DNA of 37,536 nucleotides from Inconstantimicrobium porci (GCF_009696465.1 NZ_VULX01000009.1:1-37536); one strand, 5' to 3'; numbered from the stretch's first letter, positions 1-8,111 are shown. The notes: a model not told the origin generated them from the sequence alone. Made by a program: numbers and translations.

Positions 1-216
1 TATCTTTGTAAGCCTTGAAGTTTAATTGCTTAGCTTAATCTTAGCTTAATTACTAAAAGAATTGCTGGTCTAATAAAAAGTTTGTATAAACTATTAATTT
101 CCTCTGTTTAATTTTCAAAGATCATAATCAGGTGTTCCAAATCTTTATTTGGCACATTCGCTTACTTCTCACTTGTGAGAAGTTCCTTTTTCTTGCTGCC
201 TTTCAGCGACATTGAC
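1..216 (-). promoter_or_regulatory. rRNA operon leader with boxA
   Basis: Read on the minus strand, 124-111 is TGATCTTTGAAAAT, the boxA-type antitermination element that precedes 16S genes in clostridia and bacilli. It is followed leftward by leader sequence that runs off the window. Upstream of boxA, 183-164 is a perfect 9-bp hairpin with a 2-nt loop, and 152-137 is a 6-bp hairpin. Both would sit in the leader RNA. The 16S gene itself is not in the window and is inferred to start just left of base 1. Confidence 0.8.
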
Positions 217-217
217 T

Positions 218-246
218 ATCTTATCATCATCAGTGTTTTGTGTCAA
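218..246 (-). promoter_or_regulatory. rRNA promoter P2 (consensus)
   Basis: On the minus strand a perfect TTGACA (246-241) is separated by 17 bp from TAAGAT (223-218), about 95 bp upstream of boxA. Position and strength fit the downstream promoter of a tandem rRNA promoter pair. Confidence 0.85.
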
Positions 247-338
247 CACTTTTTTTGAAAAGATTTTTCAGAAACTTGAACTTAAATGTGTTTCAATTTT
301 TCATTCAATTTCCGCATTACCTCTCGGCAACAGTGACT

Positions 339-368
339 ATCTTATCACCATGCAAAAAATGATGTTTA
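339..368 (-). promoter_or_regulatory. rRNA promoter P1 (candidate)
   Basis: A second GATAAGATAGTCA block, nearly identical to the -10 and start region of P2, occurs 121 bp further upstream (TAAGAT at 344-339). Its best -35 is TAAACA (368-363) with an 18-bp spacer, four of six consensus bases. The duplicated -10/start block is the main argument for a tandem promoter. Confidence 0.55.
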
Positions 369-426
369 TTGTCTTTTAGGCTTATAATAGAATTAAATTT
401 TAAATACTTTATTTTTCTAAATAATA

Positions 427-498
427 CTACTTATTTCATCTATAGACACACTAGGGTACTTTGATTAAGAAATAACCCCATTTATATGAAATAAGCAG
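427..498 (-). terminator. Long hairpin after the first phosphoesterase gene
   Basis: A 13-bp inverted repeat with one mismatch (427-439 with 486-498) lies about 30 bp downstream of the stop at 528. A moderately T-rich stretch follows. It probably ends or protects the phosphoesterase transcript and separates it from the rRNA promoters. The T-run is weak. Confidence 0.45.
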
Positions 499-527
499 AT
501 ATTTTAAAGAAGAACAGCAGTTATTAT

Positions 528-1802
528 TTATATTTTAAAGTCACACTGAAGTTCATTACTGCTTTCATTACCAAAAGACTCTACTGCTTTTATCTTCACC
601 TTATAATTAACACCCTTGTTTAAATTTGATAGTTTAATCTTATAGTTATCAGGACTACTGCCAGAAAAGAAATCATTAATAAACATAAATTCATTTTCCA
701 TATTATTTTTATCTTTATCTATAAGTGTAATCTTATATGAATAAACAAAATCATCATGATAAGCTCTTGAAAAAGTGACCTCCACAGAATTATCATTCTT
801 TATATCAGCTCTGCATTGCCCATCGTCTTTAAACTTTGGGCAGGTTCTTATAAGTTTTCTTGCATAAGTATATTTAAAATTCTTTTTGTTGCATGGTTCA
901 TCAATAATCCATTTATTACTCATAACCTTTTTATTAAGAAAATCTATTCTTGTAATAGTTACTCTTTTTTCATTAACCTCTACAAAAAGTCCTTGTGATA
1001 TTTCTTTATTCTTAAACTCTGAACGATTTATCATGTTTTCTTCAAAGTCCACTCTTTTGAGTCCTCCAGTTGCCACTGAAGTAAAATCTTTCTGATCAAT
1101 ACATCTTTCATCATAAAGTGAATAGTGTGAATGCCCAGCAAAACATATTACCTGTGGATATTTTGATAGAATTGGTTTTAACTCATCAGTACAGTCTCTG
1201 TCGCTTCCATAAATAGTATCCTTTACTGGCTGATGAACTATCACAAAAATTGGTTTCTGAGAATTTTCTCTGTTACATTCTTCGAGCTGTTCTAATAGCC
1301 ACTGCTTTGTATTATTGCCAAATGCACCTTCAAGCGCAGCATTTTCTGTACTTACTGTTATAAAGTTGTATCCTTTTATTACTTTCCTATCATTTAATTT
1401 CTGTCCTGTTTCTTGAGTAAACCTTTTTTGTGATTCAATTGGAGATAGTCCAGTATAATATTCATGATTTCCCATTGCAAAAACCTTCTCAACTTTTTTT
1501 CCAAGTATACTTTCATATATATTATTGAATTTCTCATAGCTTAACTTTCCTCCTGAATCTGTAAGATCTCCTGCAACAAGCAACGCATCCATATCATCCT
1601 TTGTAAAATCCTTCAGCATACTAAGTGCATTTTTAAATTTATCGTCCTGCTTTTTGTTCTGATCCATAATATGCACATCACTCAACACACCGAATCTCAA
1701 GTCAGCATTCTTATTTTTCACTGCAGCTCTAACTCCTACAGTGTTAATTGCAAATATAAATAAAATCATTATCAAAATTAATTTACTTGAAACTCTCTTC
1801 AT
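528..1802 (-). CDS. Exported calcineurin-like metallophosphoesterase (copy 1)
   Basis: A 424-residue protein starting at the ATG at 1802, which has AGGGAG 8 nt upstream. A GTG 9 bases earlier abuts that site and is unlikely. Residues 1-26 form a signal peptide or anchor (basic, then a leucine/isoleucine-rich core ending VRAA). The catalytic domain shows the ordered family motifs: DVH near residue 42, GDLTD near 78, GNHE near 110, a conserved HQP, and GHSH near 225. These residues bind two metal ions. The last ~110 residues look like a fibronectin-III-type beta domain. It probably hydrolyses phosphoesters outside the membrane; the substrate is unknown. It is a clear paralogue of the next gene, 113 bp upstream, and the copies probably arose by tandem duplication. 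Confidence 0.88.
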   Translation of the reverse strand: MKRVSSKLILIMILFIFAINTVGVRAAVKNKNADLRFGVLSDVHIMDQNKKQDDKFKNALSMLKDFTKDDMDALLVAGDLTDSGGKLSYEKFNNIYESILGKKVEKVFAMGNHEYYTGLSPIESQKRFTQETGQKLNDRKVIKGYNFITVSTENAALEGAFGNNTKQWLLEQLEECNRENSQKPIFVIVHQPVKDTIYGSDRDCTDELKPILSKYPQVICFAGHSHYSLYDERCIDQKDFTSVATGGLKRVDFEENMINRSEFKNKEISQGLFVEVNEKRVTITRIDFLNKKVMSNKWIIDEPCNKKNFKYTYARKLIRTCPKFKDDGQCRADIKNDNSVEVTFSRAYHDDFVYSYKITLIDKDKNNMENEFMFINDFFSGSSPDNYKIKLSNLNKGVNYKVKIKAVESFGNESSNELQCDFKI

Positions 1803-1869
1803 CTTTAGCACTCCCTAACTATATTTCATCTCTATTATTTTTACATTTAGACCGCTCTATTATACATAC

Positions 1870-1911
1870 AAAAAACTGGTGCCATCTCATAAATCATCAT
1901 GATAACACCAG
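1870..1911 (-). terminator. Rho-independent terminator of phosphoesterase copy 2
   Basis: On the minus strand CTGGTG ... CACCAG is extended by further pairs to about 11 bp and followed by six T. It starts 4 bp after the stop codon of the 1916-3226 gene, so the two paralogues are probably separate transcription units. Confidence 0.85.
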
Positions 1912-1915
1912 TCGC

Positions 1916-3226
1916 TTATGCCGTTTTAAATACACCTTCTATACTATTATCACTTTCTGTTCCAAATTCACCAACCGCAGTTATTACTACATTATAACAA
2001 TGATTATGTTTTAACTTATCCAGTAAAACATTAAAAGTTTGAGATTGATTTGCTACAAAATAATTTGTAAATATATATTCGCTTTTTATAACCTTGCTTG
2101 TATTTGCATCTATAATTTTAATATTATATCTTTCTATAAACTTATCAACATTATACGCTTTCTTAAACTGAAGCATTAATGAATTTGTTTTAGCCTTTAC
2201 TAATTTTATCTTTGAATTCATTATAAAATAAGGTTTTGAAGCATAATTCTTACGCATATCAGTATATTTATAAGTAGCCTTATCAGCAGGTTTTTCAATC
2301 ACCCACTTATCACCTATTATCTTCTTAGTTAAAAAGTCTACCCTGCTTATACTAACCTTATTGCCATTAACTTCGACAAACAATCCCTGTGAAATATTGT
2401 TTTTTACTATATCGCCATGGTTAGCAGCTGTCTTTTCCATTCCAACTTCTTCTATAGTACCAGTTCCAACTGCAGTAAAGTCTTTTTGATATATCATTCT
2501 TTCATCATTAAACGGTCTATGAGAATGACCTGCAAAATATATTACCTGAGGATAATCATTTATAACCTTGCCAAGATCAATAGTTGAAAACTCATTGCTG
2601 CCATATATAGTATTTCTAATAGGCTGATGTGCTATAACAAATACGGGCTTTTCTGGATCATCCTTAACAGCTTTATCAAGTTGAGTCTTAAGCCATGTTC
2701 TCATATTCTTACCAAACCTTCCATTCATTGAACTATCTTCAGTTGAAACTGTGATAAAATGATACCCCTTAATTACTTTATCATCATTTAATTTTTGGAG
2801 TGTCTCCCTTTTAAATAGATTCTGACACATTTTAGTATCTGCATATCCAAAGAAGTCATGATTACCCATAGCAAATACCTTTACTATGTCCTTGCCTAAT
2901 TCGTTATCATATATTTTTACAAGTTTTCTATACTCATACTTACTCCCTGAGTCAGCAAGGTCTCCTGCTATAGCCACTGTATCAAGCCTTCCCCCTGCAA
3001 ATTGTTTAAGAGTGTCAAGCGCTTCCTTGAATTTCTTATCTTGACGTGATTTATTCTTCATAATATGAACATCACTTAAAACTCCAAAACACAAACTACT
3101 ATTTTTATCATTTATATTATTATTGTTTTTTTCGTATGTATAAATCTGGCTGCTACCTTCCTCGCTATATATACTATTTTTACCCAAAATAGCAAATGAA
3201 CATGCAGAAAATACACATAAACTCAA
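1916..3226 (-). CDS. Exported calcineurin-like metallophosphoesterase (copy 2), N terminus frameshifted
   Basis: The open frame from a TTG at 3226 has no ribosome binding site. It carries the full metallophosphoesterase motif set (DVHI, GDLAD, GNHD, HQP, GHSH) and the same C-terminal beta domain as copy 1. A convincing start exists in another frame: ATG at 3258 with GGATGTGAG 4 nt upstream, encoding MRIIK. This would become a perfect signal peptide (MRIIKKLCAFTLSLCV...) if the A5 run near 3243-3247 had six A. So the gene is one base short near codon 5. The cause could be mutation, transcriptional slippage or a sequence error. Apart from this it is full length and intact. Exported enzyme, substrate unknown. 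Confidence 0.85.
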   Translation of the reverse strand: MSLCVFSACSFAILGKNSIYSEEGSSQIYTYEKNNNNINDKNSSLCFGVLSDVHIMKNKSRQDKKFKEALDTLKQFAGGRLDTVAIAGDLADSGSKYEYRKLVKIYDNELGKDIVKVFAMGNHDFFGYADTKMCQNLFKRETLQKLNDDKVIKGYHFITVSTEDSSMNGRFGKNMRTWLKTQLDKAVKDDPEKPVFVIAHQPIRNTIYGSNEFSTIDLGKVINDYPQVIYFAGHSHRPFNDERMIYQKDFTAVGTGTIEEVGMEKTAANHGDIVKNNISQGLFVEVNGNKVSISRVDFLTKKIIGDKWVIEKPADKATYKYTDMRKNYASKPYFIMNSKIKLVKAKTNSLMLQFKKAYNVDKFIERYNIKIIDANTSKVIKSEYIFTNYFVANQSQTFNVLLDKLKHNHCYNVVITAVGEFGTESDNSIEGVFKTA

Positions 3227-3258
3227 TGTAAAAGCACATAACTTTTTATAATTCTCAT

Positions 3259-3407
3259 AAAACTCACATCCATTTTCCTTAATATGATTAATTTATACCA
3301 TATTATTCCTAATGTTTCGTTACATAATAATTTTTTATTAGTTACAATGAATTGCAAATGGTTACAAAAATACAAAATCATTGTATGTCTTTACTCTTAC
3401 TAATAAT
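3259..3407. other. AT-rich gap upstream of phosphoesterase copy 2
   Basis: The region must contain the promoter of the phosphoesterase gene. No clean -35/-10 pair is visible (TATAAA at about 3294-3299 on the minus strand is the best -10). Two GTTAC-type short repeats occur. No coding potential is seen. Confidence 0.3.
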
Positions 3408-3484
3408 AAAAAACATCTAGATAAACTGGAATCGAAAAAATGATAAAATATTAATCTACAAATTCTAGTTTATTAAGATGTTTA
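3408..3484 (-). terminator. Terminator of the 3523-3927 gene
   Basis: A 22-bp imperfect inverted repeat (about three mismatches) with a ~30-nt AT-rich loop ends, on the minus strand, in GATG followed by TTTTTTATT. It lies just downstream of the stop codon at 3523. Confidence 0.6.
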
Positions 3485-3522
3485 TATTACCAAATATAAA
3501 TTATTTAATATATTATTTTATA

Positions 3523-3927
3523 CTATCTTTCAGTTCTTGGAATTACTGTTGTTTCGGTAAATATTTTATCAATCTGATAATCATTAACGTTTATATCTAT
3601 TTGCTTATCCATAAGTTTTGAAATAAGCTCTACTTTTTCCTCTTCAAAATAATCTGATTTTTGGATATTCTCAATAAGACTATCTAGATCATATATAACA
3701 CATTCACCTTCGTAAGCACCAAGTGATGTGCATATAGCTTCAGTAGTCTGCATAGGATCAGTTACATAATCAGAATAAACTACGCTGAAATCATCAGACA
3801 TTTCTTCTACTTTCCCTATGTAATATCCTGATACAAAGTTTCTTGCATCATTTATCTCTCTAAATCCAGCTATATCTCCATTAGGTGTTACAACTATATA
3901 ATTATTATAAGGTGTTATTTCACTCAT
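3523..3927 (-). CDS. Hypothetical protein, 134 aa
   Basis: ATG at 3927 is preceded by GGAGTGAT with about 6-8 nt spacing. The protein is acidic, soluble and has no signal peptide. The N-terminal ~40 residues (IVVTPNGDIAGF, then DARNFVSGYYIGKV) look like a small alpha/beta fold. I do not recognise a family. It has its own terminator and a 76-bp gap to the gene upstream, so it may be monocistronic or distal in the 5667-3523 run. Confidence 0.7.
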   Translation of the reverse strand: MSEITPYNNYIVVTPNGDIAGFREINDARNFVSGYYIGKVEEMSDDFSVVYSDYVTDPMQTTEAICTSLGAYEGECVIYDLDSLIENIQKSDYFEEEKVELISKLMDKQIDINVNDYQIDKIFTETTVIPRTER

Positions 3928-4003
3928 ATATTAATCACTCCATATTCTCTAAAACTTATTATTAGTTTTATCAAATGAAGCATATTTATACTAAATTATA
4001 ATT

Positions 4004-5110
4004 CTACTTCGGACATTCTACGATTATCAATGGTACTGTCATCTCTTCTTCAGTAAGACCTGCATGTACTCCTTTAATTGCTTTATACTCTTCTTGATTT
4101 ACAAAAACTGATTTATTTGTTACCGCAGCTGCGATATAATCTCCTACAAAACCTTCAAATCTTGAATGAGGAACTCCTTTTCCAAAAAGACCTTTCTCAA
4201 TTACTTCTTTTTTTGAAAAAAGTACAAAATCTTTTCCAAAATGTTTATTGAAAGCTTGTCTAAACTGCTCATCCATGCCATCCTTTACAAAAAAGCTAAG
4301 CGATCTTGGTTCAATTGAAGGCATCCATTTAAGTGTATCTGTTATGTCTTTATAATCACTTATAAGATAATTCTCACCATCAATATGCCCATGGTCTGCA
4401 GTTACTATAATAAGAGTATCCTTAAGCTCCATTCTTAATTTTTTAACTTCGTTATTAATCCTATTAATCCAGTATTTAACCTCACTACTGTGAATACCTT
4501 TCTTATGCATTGAAGAATCCGGCTGAGGCCAGTAAGTATATATATACCTTCTGCCTTCTTCATTACAGATCTTCTTAACTTCCTCTATAAGTTCTTCAAA
4601 TCTCTCCACTTTATATGTACCAAAAGGAGATACTGAGAAAGCTTCTGCATTGCCTGTTTCACTAATTTTATCAACTATATCCTTGTACGGTATATACTTT
4701 GAAGCCACATGATAATCTGCAACAGTTTCACCATTATCATTAGTATTAATAAAAATATTCACATTATCATTTACTTCATTAAAATGAAGGCTCCAGCCAA
4801 GCCATGAATGTTCTGACGGCATAAGTCCGCTTTGAAGAGTAGTTGTTGCCGCTGTAGTTGTTGGCGGATAAACAGAAGTAATATCCTTGACTTTATGTTT
4901 CATAAGAAAACTATGTTCATCAAGGACATCCTTCATGTTGAAGCTTCCCATTGCATCAAACACCATAACAACTACATTTTTATAATTTCTGTCAAGTGCC
5001 TTTTCAAGTTCTGGAAGTGTATTATGAGTATACTGTGCTCCAAAATGCTTAAGCACTGAATTAGCAATGTTAAGAATACTGTTATTATAATCAGGATACT
5101 TTATCTTCAT
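4004..5110 (-). CDS. Type I phosphodiesterase / nucleotide pyrophosphatase-like protein
   Basis: A 368-residue cytoplasmic member of the alkaline phosphatase superfamily. Visible metal and catalytic elements in family order are VFDAMG (first metal-binding Asp, near residue 52), a TTTAATTT stretch carrying the nucleophilic threonine, an Asp/His pair in PQPDSSMHKKG, TADHGH, and a late His in KGVHAGLTEEEM. It probably cleaves a phosphodiester or pyrophosphate; the substrate cannot be read. It overlaps the preceding epimerase fragment by ATGA, and its AGGAGGT site lies inside the last codons of that fragment, so the two are translationally coupled. Confidence 0.85.
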   Translation of the reverse strand: MKIKYPDYNNSILNIANSVLKHFGAQYTHNTLPELEKALDRNYKNVVVMVFDAMGSFNMKDVLDEHSFLMKHKVKDITSVYPPTTTAATTTLQSGLMPSEHSWLGWSLHFNEVNDNVNIFINTNDNGETVADYHVASKYIPYKDIVDKISETGNAEAFSVSPFGTYKVERFEELIEEVKKICNEEGRRYIYTYWPQPDSSMHKKGIHSSEVKYWINRINNEVKKLRMELKDTLIIVTADHGHIDGENYLISDYKDITDTLKWMPSIEPRSLSFFVKDGMDEQFRQAFNKHFGKDFVLFSKKEVIEKGLFGKGVPHSRFEGFVGDYIAAAVTNKSVFVNQEEYKAIKGVHAGLTEEEMTVPLIIVECPK

Positions 5111-5667
5111 TTAGTACCTCCTCTAAGTATCGGTTGATTTTTTACTATATGATCAAAAATAAAGCTTTCTCTCTGTGCATAGTTATTTTCACCATATACA
5201 TAAGGAGGTCTTAATATTATTAGTTCAGTATCTTTATTCTTTAATGATTCAGTATAATATCTTTCTGCTTCAATTTTATCTGTGCCATATTCCTGCCAGA
5301 AACTATCCGCGCCAAGTGCATCATCCTCTGCAAAAGGTATATTAAGATGTTCGATATCATATACAGCACTTGAACTTATAAAAACAAACTTCTTTACAGA
5401 ATCAAAATCCAATGAACTGCACAGAATTTCAGCCTGATCCTCATTTAATCCACAAACATCAACCACTATGTCAAAATTATATGTGGATAAAATGTGATTC
5501 ATTGTTTCCTTATCATTTCTGTCACAGATTATGCTGTGGATATCAGAATTTTCTATAGCACGACTTCCTCTGTTAAGCACATAAACCTCATATCCTTTTT
5601 CATAAAGCTTGTCAACTATTCTTCGTCCAATAAAATAACTGCCACCCATAACTAAAACTTTATTCAT
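5107..5667 (-). CDS. NAD-dependent epimerase/dehydratase, C-terminally truncated
   Basis: An extended short-chain dehydrogenase with a Rossmann start (VLVMGGSYFIGRRIVDKL, family GxxxxG-type loop), a D after beta-2, SSSAVY and a catalytic-region Tyr (EYGTDK), then RPPYVYGENNY. It stops at 186 residues just after the QPIL segment where relatives usually continue with another ~100 residues of substrate-binding domain. The stop overlaps the start of the phosphodiesterase gene, and its last residues (RGGTK) are encoded by that gene's Shine-Dalgarno sequence. This suggests a deletion that joined two genes. Start at 5667 has AAGGGGG 7-8 nt upstream. Probably inactive or altered. Confidence 0.75.
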   Translation of the reverse strand: MNKVLVMGGSYFIGRRIVDKLYEKGYEVYVLNRGSRAIENSDIHSIICDRNDKETMNHILSTYNFDIVVDVCGLNEDQAEILCSSLDFDSVKKFVFISSSAVYDIEHLNIPFAEDDALGADSFWQEYGTDKIEAERYYTESLKNKDTELIILRPPYVYGENNYAQRESFIFDHIVKNQPILRGGTK

Positions 5668-5723
5668 TAAAATTGCCCCCTTTATATTACGTTAATATTT
5701 CAACATTAAACTTAAATTTAAAT

Positions 5724-5789
5724 AAAATAAGGATGAAATTAGTTCTCTGCGCTTCCTAATTTCTATATTTTAATGGAGTTTCATCCTTA
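5724..5789 (-). terminator. Terminator of the acetyltransferase gene
   Basis: A perfect 11-bp stem (TAAGGATGAAA, 5728-5738 with 5779-5789), with an alternative inner GAAATTAG/CTAATTTC stem, is followed on the minus strand by TTTTATTT. It lies 30 bp after the stop codon at 5819. The two stems overlap and are mutually exclusive. Confidence 0.6.
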
Positions 5790-5818
5790 ATTCTGCATTC
5801 TGAAATCTTAATCCAAAA

Positions 5819-6469
5819 TTATAAAAGGTACTTTTCAGGTTCACTGCATATTTCCTGCATATCTGCATAGAACAATGAACAGTGGTATCCGTCGGCTGCT
5901 GCATGATGTATCTGAATTGTTACAGGCATTTTATATGCATTATCTGTATCCTTAAAGTACTTTCCCCATGTTACCATCGGGAATAAAAATGGCTGTGATC
6001 CTTCATTATTTACATTAAATGATGTATAAGTAAACCATGGCAGACATGACACTATATAAAAGTTAGGTGCAAAAGGCGTTGTATAAGTAGTATCTTCTTT
6101 GTATTTATCAAGTGAAGAAACCATATCAGTATAAAATCTCTTGAAATTGTCGCTGTATTCAGTACACAAATCAGCCATAACCTTTGTTTTATCATTTAAT
6201 ACTGAATAGCTTGGACTAACATAATCAAAATAACCCACATTACCATTCTGATCATATCCCATCTTAAATTCATTCTGATTATTAATGCACTTAGATGATA
6301 TCCATGTAAACACTGGATAAATTCTAAGATTATTTTCCTTTATGAACTTAATTAAATTTGTAATATCCACATTAACTGTAATGCTGTATGTACAGCTTGC
6401 ATTGTTGATAAAATGCTCAAAACATTCTCTTCTTGCCCATTTTGCTTTATCAATAACCGTAAAATTCAT
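5819..6469 (-). CDS. Type A chloramphenicol O-acetyltransferase-like protein
   Basis: 216 residues, the usual length of type A CAT trimer subunits. The C-terminal active-site signature is QIHHAAADGYH; His189 is the expected catalytic base and Asp193 the conserved structural Asp. The family signature normally reads HH-x-x-C-D-G, and here the Cys is Ala. Conserved blocks (FTWISSKCINN, FAPNFYIVSCLPWF, MPVTIQIHH) run the whole length, so the gene is intact. It would transfer acetyl from acetyl-CoA to the 3-hydroxyl of chloramphenicol, though a different acceptor is possible given the altered signature. GGAGGAGGAG lies upstream of the ATG at 6469. Monocistronic, with its own terminator. Confidence 0.85.
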   Translation of the reverse strand: MNFTVIDKAKWARRECFEHFINNASCTYSITVNVDITNLIKFIKENNLRIYPVFTWISSKCINNQNEFKMGYDQNGNVGYFDYVSPSYSVLNDKTKVMADLCTEYSDNFKRFYTDMVSSLDKYKEDTTYTTPFAPNFYIVSCLPWFTYTSFNVNNEGSQPFLFPMVTWGKYFKDTDNAYKMPVTIQIHHAAADGYHCSLFYADMQEICSEPEKYLL

Positions 6470-6557
6470 ATAACATCTCCTCCTCCAAAATCTCCTAACT
6501 AAATTTTACTATATAAAACTTAATCTTACAAACAGACTCACAGACAAACTTTTTACA

Positions 6558-6589
6558 TAAAAAAATAGAGACCCAGAATAAGTCTCTAT
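6558..6589 (-). terminator. Rho-independent terminator after the GyrI-like/VOC pair
   Basis: ATAGAGAC/GTCTCTAT 8-bp stem followed by seven T on the minus strand, 10 bp downstream of the stop at 6600. Confidence 0.85.
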
Positions 6590-6599
6590 AATATACTAT

Positions 6600-7052
6600 C
6601 TAAATCTTCTTTATAGGTATTCTCAAAACAGTTTTCATTTTAGTCCTGTTACATTTCCGCGGATCTGACAGATATATTTCATGATGCTTTCTACCTATAC
6701 CAATATCATTCTGAAGCCCATTTTCTTTAATAAAATTATCTATCTTGCTTACTGTTTCAGGTTCATTATCAAATTCGCCGATATGCATGCATTGAACACA
6801 TAATCCTTCAAGCGGCGGAACTACATAATCAAAATAGCCATCTATATCTCTACTACCCATTTTACTCATCTTAATTCTATAAGAAAGTGCATATAATATG
6901 CCTACTGCTTTACTATACTCACCTTCTTCATAATTAGGATTACCCTTACCATCAATTATGATGTACTGTATCTTAGGTACACAGACTTTTGCAGGTTTTG
7001 TTTTAGGTAAATACAGTTCTTTAAACTTCTTTTTATAATCTACCTTTTCCAT
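6600..7052 (-). CDS. GyrI-like small-molecule-binding protein with apparent internal deletion
   Basis: Start chosen at ATG 7052, with GGAG and AGGG 2-11 nt upstream. An in-frame GTG at 7061 overlaps that site. The N terminus (DYKKKFKELYLPK, IIIDGKGNP, YALSYRIKMSKMG, YFDYVVPPLEG) and the C terminus (LCVQCMHIG, HHEIYLSDPRK) match the ~205-residue GyrI-like family. From memory of that family, about 50 residues that normally separate PPLEGLW from the later EGLCVQ are missing, and the two EGL motifs are merged into one. The frame is kept. It lies 5 bp after the VOC gene in an operon. The deletion removes part of the ligand-binding fold, so function is doubtful. Confidence 0.75.
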   Translation of the reverse strand: MEKVDYKKKFKELYLPKTKPAKVCVPKIQYIIIDGKGNPNYEEGEYSKAVGILYALSYRIKMSKMGSRDIDGYFDYVVPPLEGLCVQCMHIGEFDNEPETVSKIDNFIKENGLQNDIGIGRKHHEIYLSDPRKCNRTKMKTVLRIPIKKI

Positions 7053-7057
7053 AACCC

Positions 7058-7498
7058 TCACTCCTTAATATCACCATCATAATTCCCTGTAATTTCAATA
7101 ACATTGCCATCAGGATCTTCAACTTGAAAATAGTAATATGGATGTACATTATTAACGTACTTTATTTCTGTAACAAGACTGCTGATTTTTAAGTCTAATA
7201 TTCTTTCTCGTTCCTCAGCTAAATTCTCTGTCCAAAAATTAAATACAAATTTATGTGTATTTTTTGATTCTGCTATTGCAAGCAGATTATCAAACTTTTC
7301 AACATACTGCCCCTTTGTTACTGTCAAGTCAGGATTATCCCTGTCAAAATAAGCATTCATCAATGATATGTTTCTTCCCTCAAACTTAAACTGAGCAAAC
7401 CTCTCCATATTCTTTGACGATACACCCATAGAAAGTAGCTTCTCATAAAAATCTATAGACTTTTTAAAATCCTTAATTCTTAATTCTGCAATCTTCAT
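7058..7498 (-). CDS. VOC (glyoxalase/bleomycin-resistance) family protein
   Basis: 146 residues with the N-terminal KIAELRIKDFKKSIDFYEKLL element and the C-terminal YYYFQVEDPDGNVIEITG element typical of vicinal-oxygen-chelate folds. The conserved late Glu (VIEITG) is present. The substrate cannot be inferred. The ribosome binding site upstream of ATG 7498 is weak. First gene of a two-gene operon with the GyrI-like gene. The A/T-rich TTAATTCTT repeats around its start resemble other gaps in this window. Confidence 0.75.
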   Translation of the reverse strand: MKIAELRIKDFKKSIDFYEKLLSMGVSSKNMERFAQFKFEGRNISLMNAYFDRDNPDLTVTKGQYVEKFDNLLAIAESKNTHKFVFNFWTENLAEERERILDLKISSLVTEIKYVNNVHPYYYFQVEDPDGNVIEITGNYDGDIKE

Positions 7499-7565
7499 TC
7501 TTAATTGCTCTGAAAATCCTCTTCTGATCTACTATATTCTGCAATTACATAACAAGCATAAATTC

Positions 7566-8021
7566 TTATTTTAACGCTATATAGATGTGTATTTCTGCGT
7601 TATCAATGCAGTCATCCTGATATTCTTCAAAGTCTGCTGTGTATTTTCTATCTAGTTTCATCTTCCATAGTTCCTGCCAAAACTGCTGTACAGCTTTCTG
7701 CATGTGTCCACGAACAACAAACTTAGCATATTTTCCTGCTGGAATTACTTTTACTACTGTATTTCCAGGAATATTGTCAGTGATTTTTACCTCACATCCT
7801 ATGGTAACATCATAATCTCCAGCCATATCACTTTCATAATCTGAATATAACCCTACTGCTTTTTCATTAGCTTTGTTATTTATCTTCTGATATATACCTT
7901 TCTGATACAAGTCGTTCCAAAGTCCACCTATAACAACCCCCATATCTGGTGCTGAATTATTAGTCCTTGCATTAAGTCCTACAATCTTCTTTTCCTCTAA
8001 GTTTACAATTTCATACTCCAT
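7566..8021 (-). CDS. GyrI-like / AraC effector-binding domain protein
   Basis: 151 residues from ATG 8021, with GGAGGT 7 nt upstream; a GTG 15 bp earlier lies on the binding site. The sequence (MEYEIVNLEEKKIVGL, then GGLWNDLYQKG, AVGLYSDYESDMAGDYDVTIGCEV, KVIPAGKYAKFVVRG, EIHIYIAL) is a complete stand-alone effector-binding domain of the GyrI/Rob type. Such proteins bind cationic amphipathic ligands. It has no DNA-binding domain, so it is not itself a transcription factor. Appears intact. Confidence 0.8.
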   Translation of the reverse strand: MEYEIVNLEEKKIVGLNARTNNSAPDMGVVIGGLWNDLYQKGIYQKINNKANEKAVGLYSDYESDMAGDYDVTIGCEVKITDNIPGNTVVKVIPAGKYAKFVVRGHMQKAVQQFWQELWKMKLDRKYTADFEEYQDDCIDNAEIHIYIALK

Positions 8022-8079
8022 ATTAATTACCTCCACAAATTTAAATCTTCTTGTATTTCATCTGATAGGTAAATAATAC

Positions 8080-8111
8080 AAAAAATAACCTGACATCTAT
8101 CTGTCAGGTTA
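8080..8111 (-). terminator. Terminator of the metal ABC transporter operon
   Basis: TAACCTGACA/TGTCAGGTTA-type 9-bp stem with 8-nt loop, then TTTTTT on the minus strand, about 33 bp after the stop at 8144. Confidence 0.9.

Noticed and set aside
816..2014. Plus-strand open frames opposite the two phosphoesterase genes
   Set aside because: They are shadows of well-supported minus-strand genes, with no ribosome binding sites and no family features.
5781..7510. TTAATTCTT/AATTAAG-like short repeats in gaps as a CRISPR or satellite
   Set aside because: Units are degenerate, AT-rich and irregularly spaced, with no spacers; similar tracts are common in clostridial intergenic DNA.
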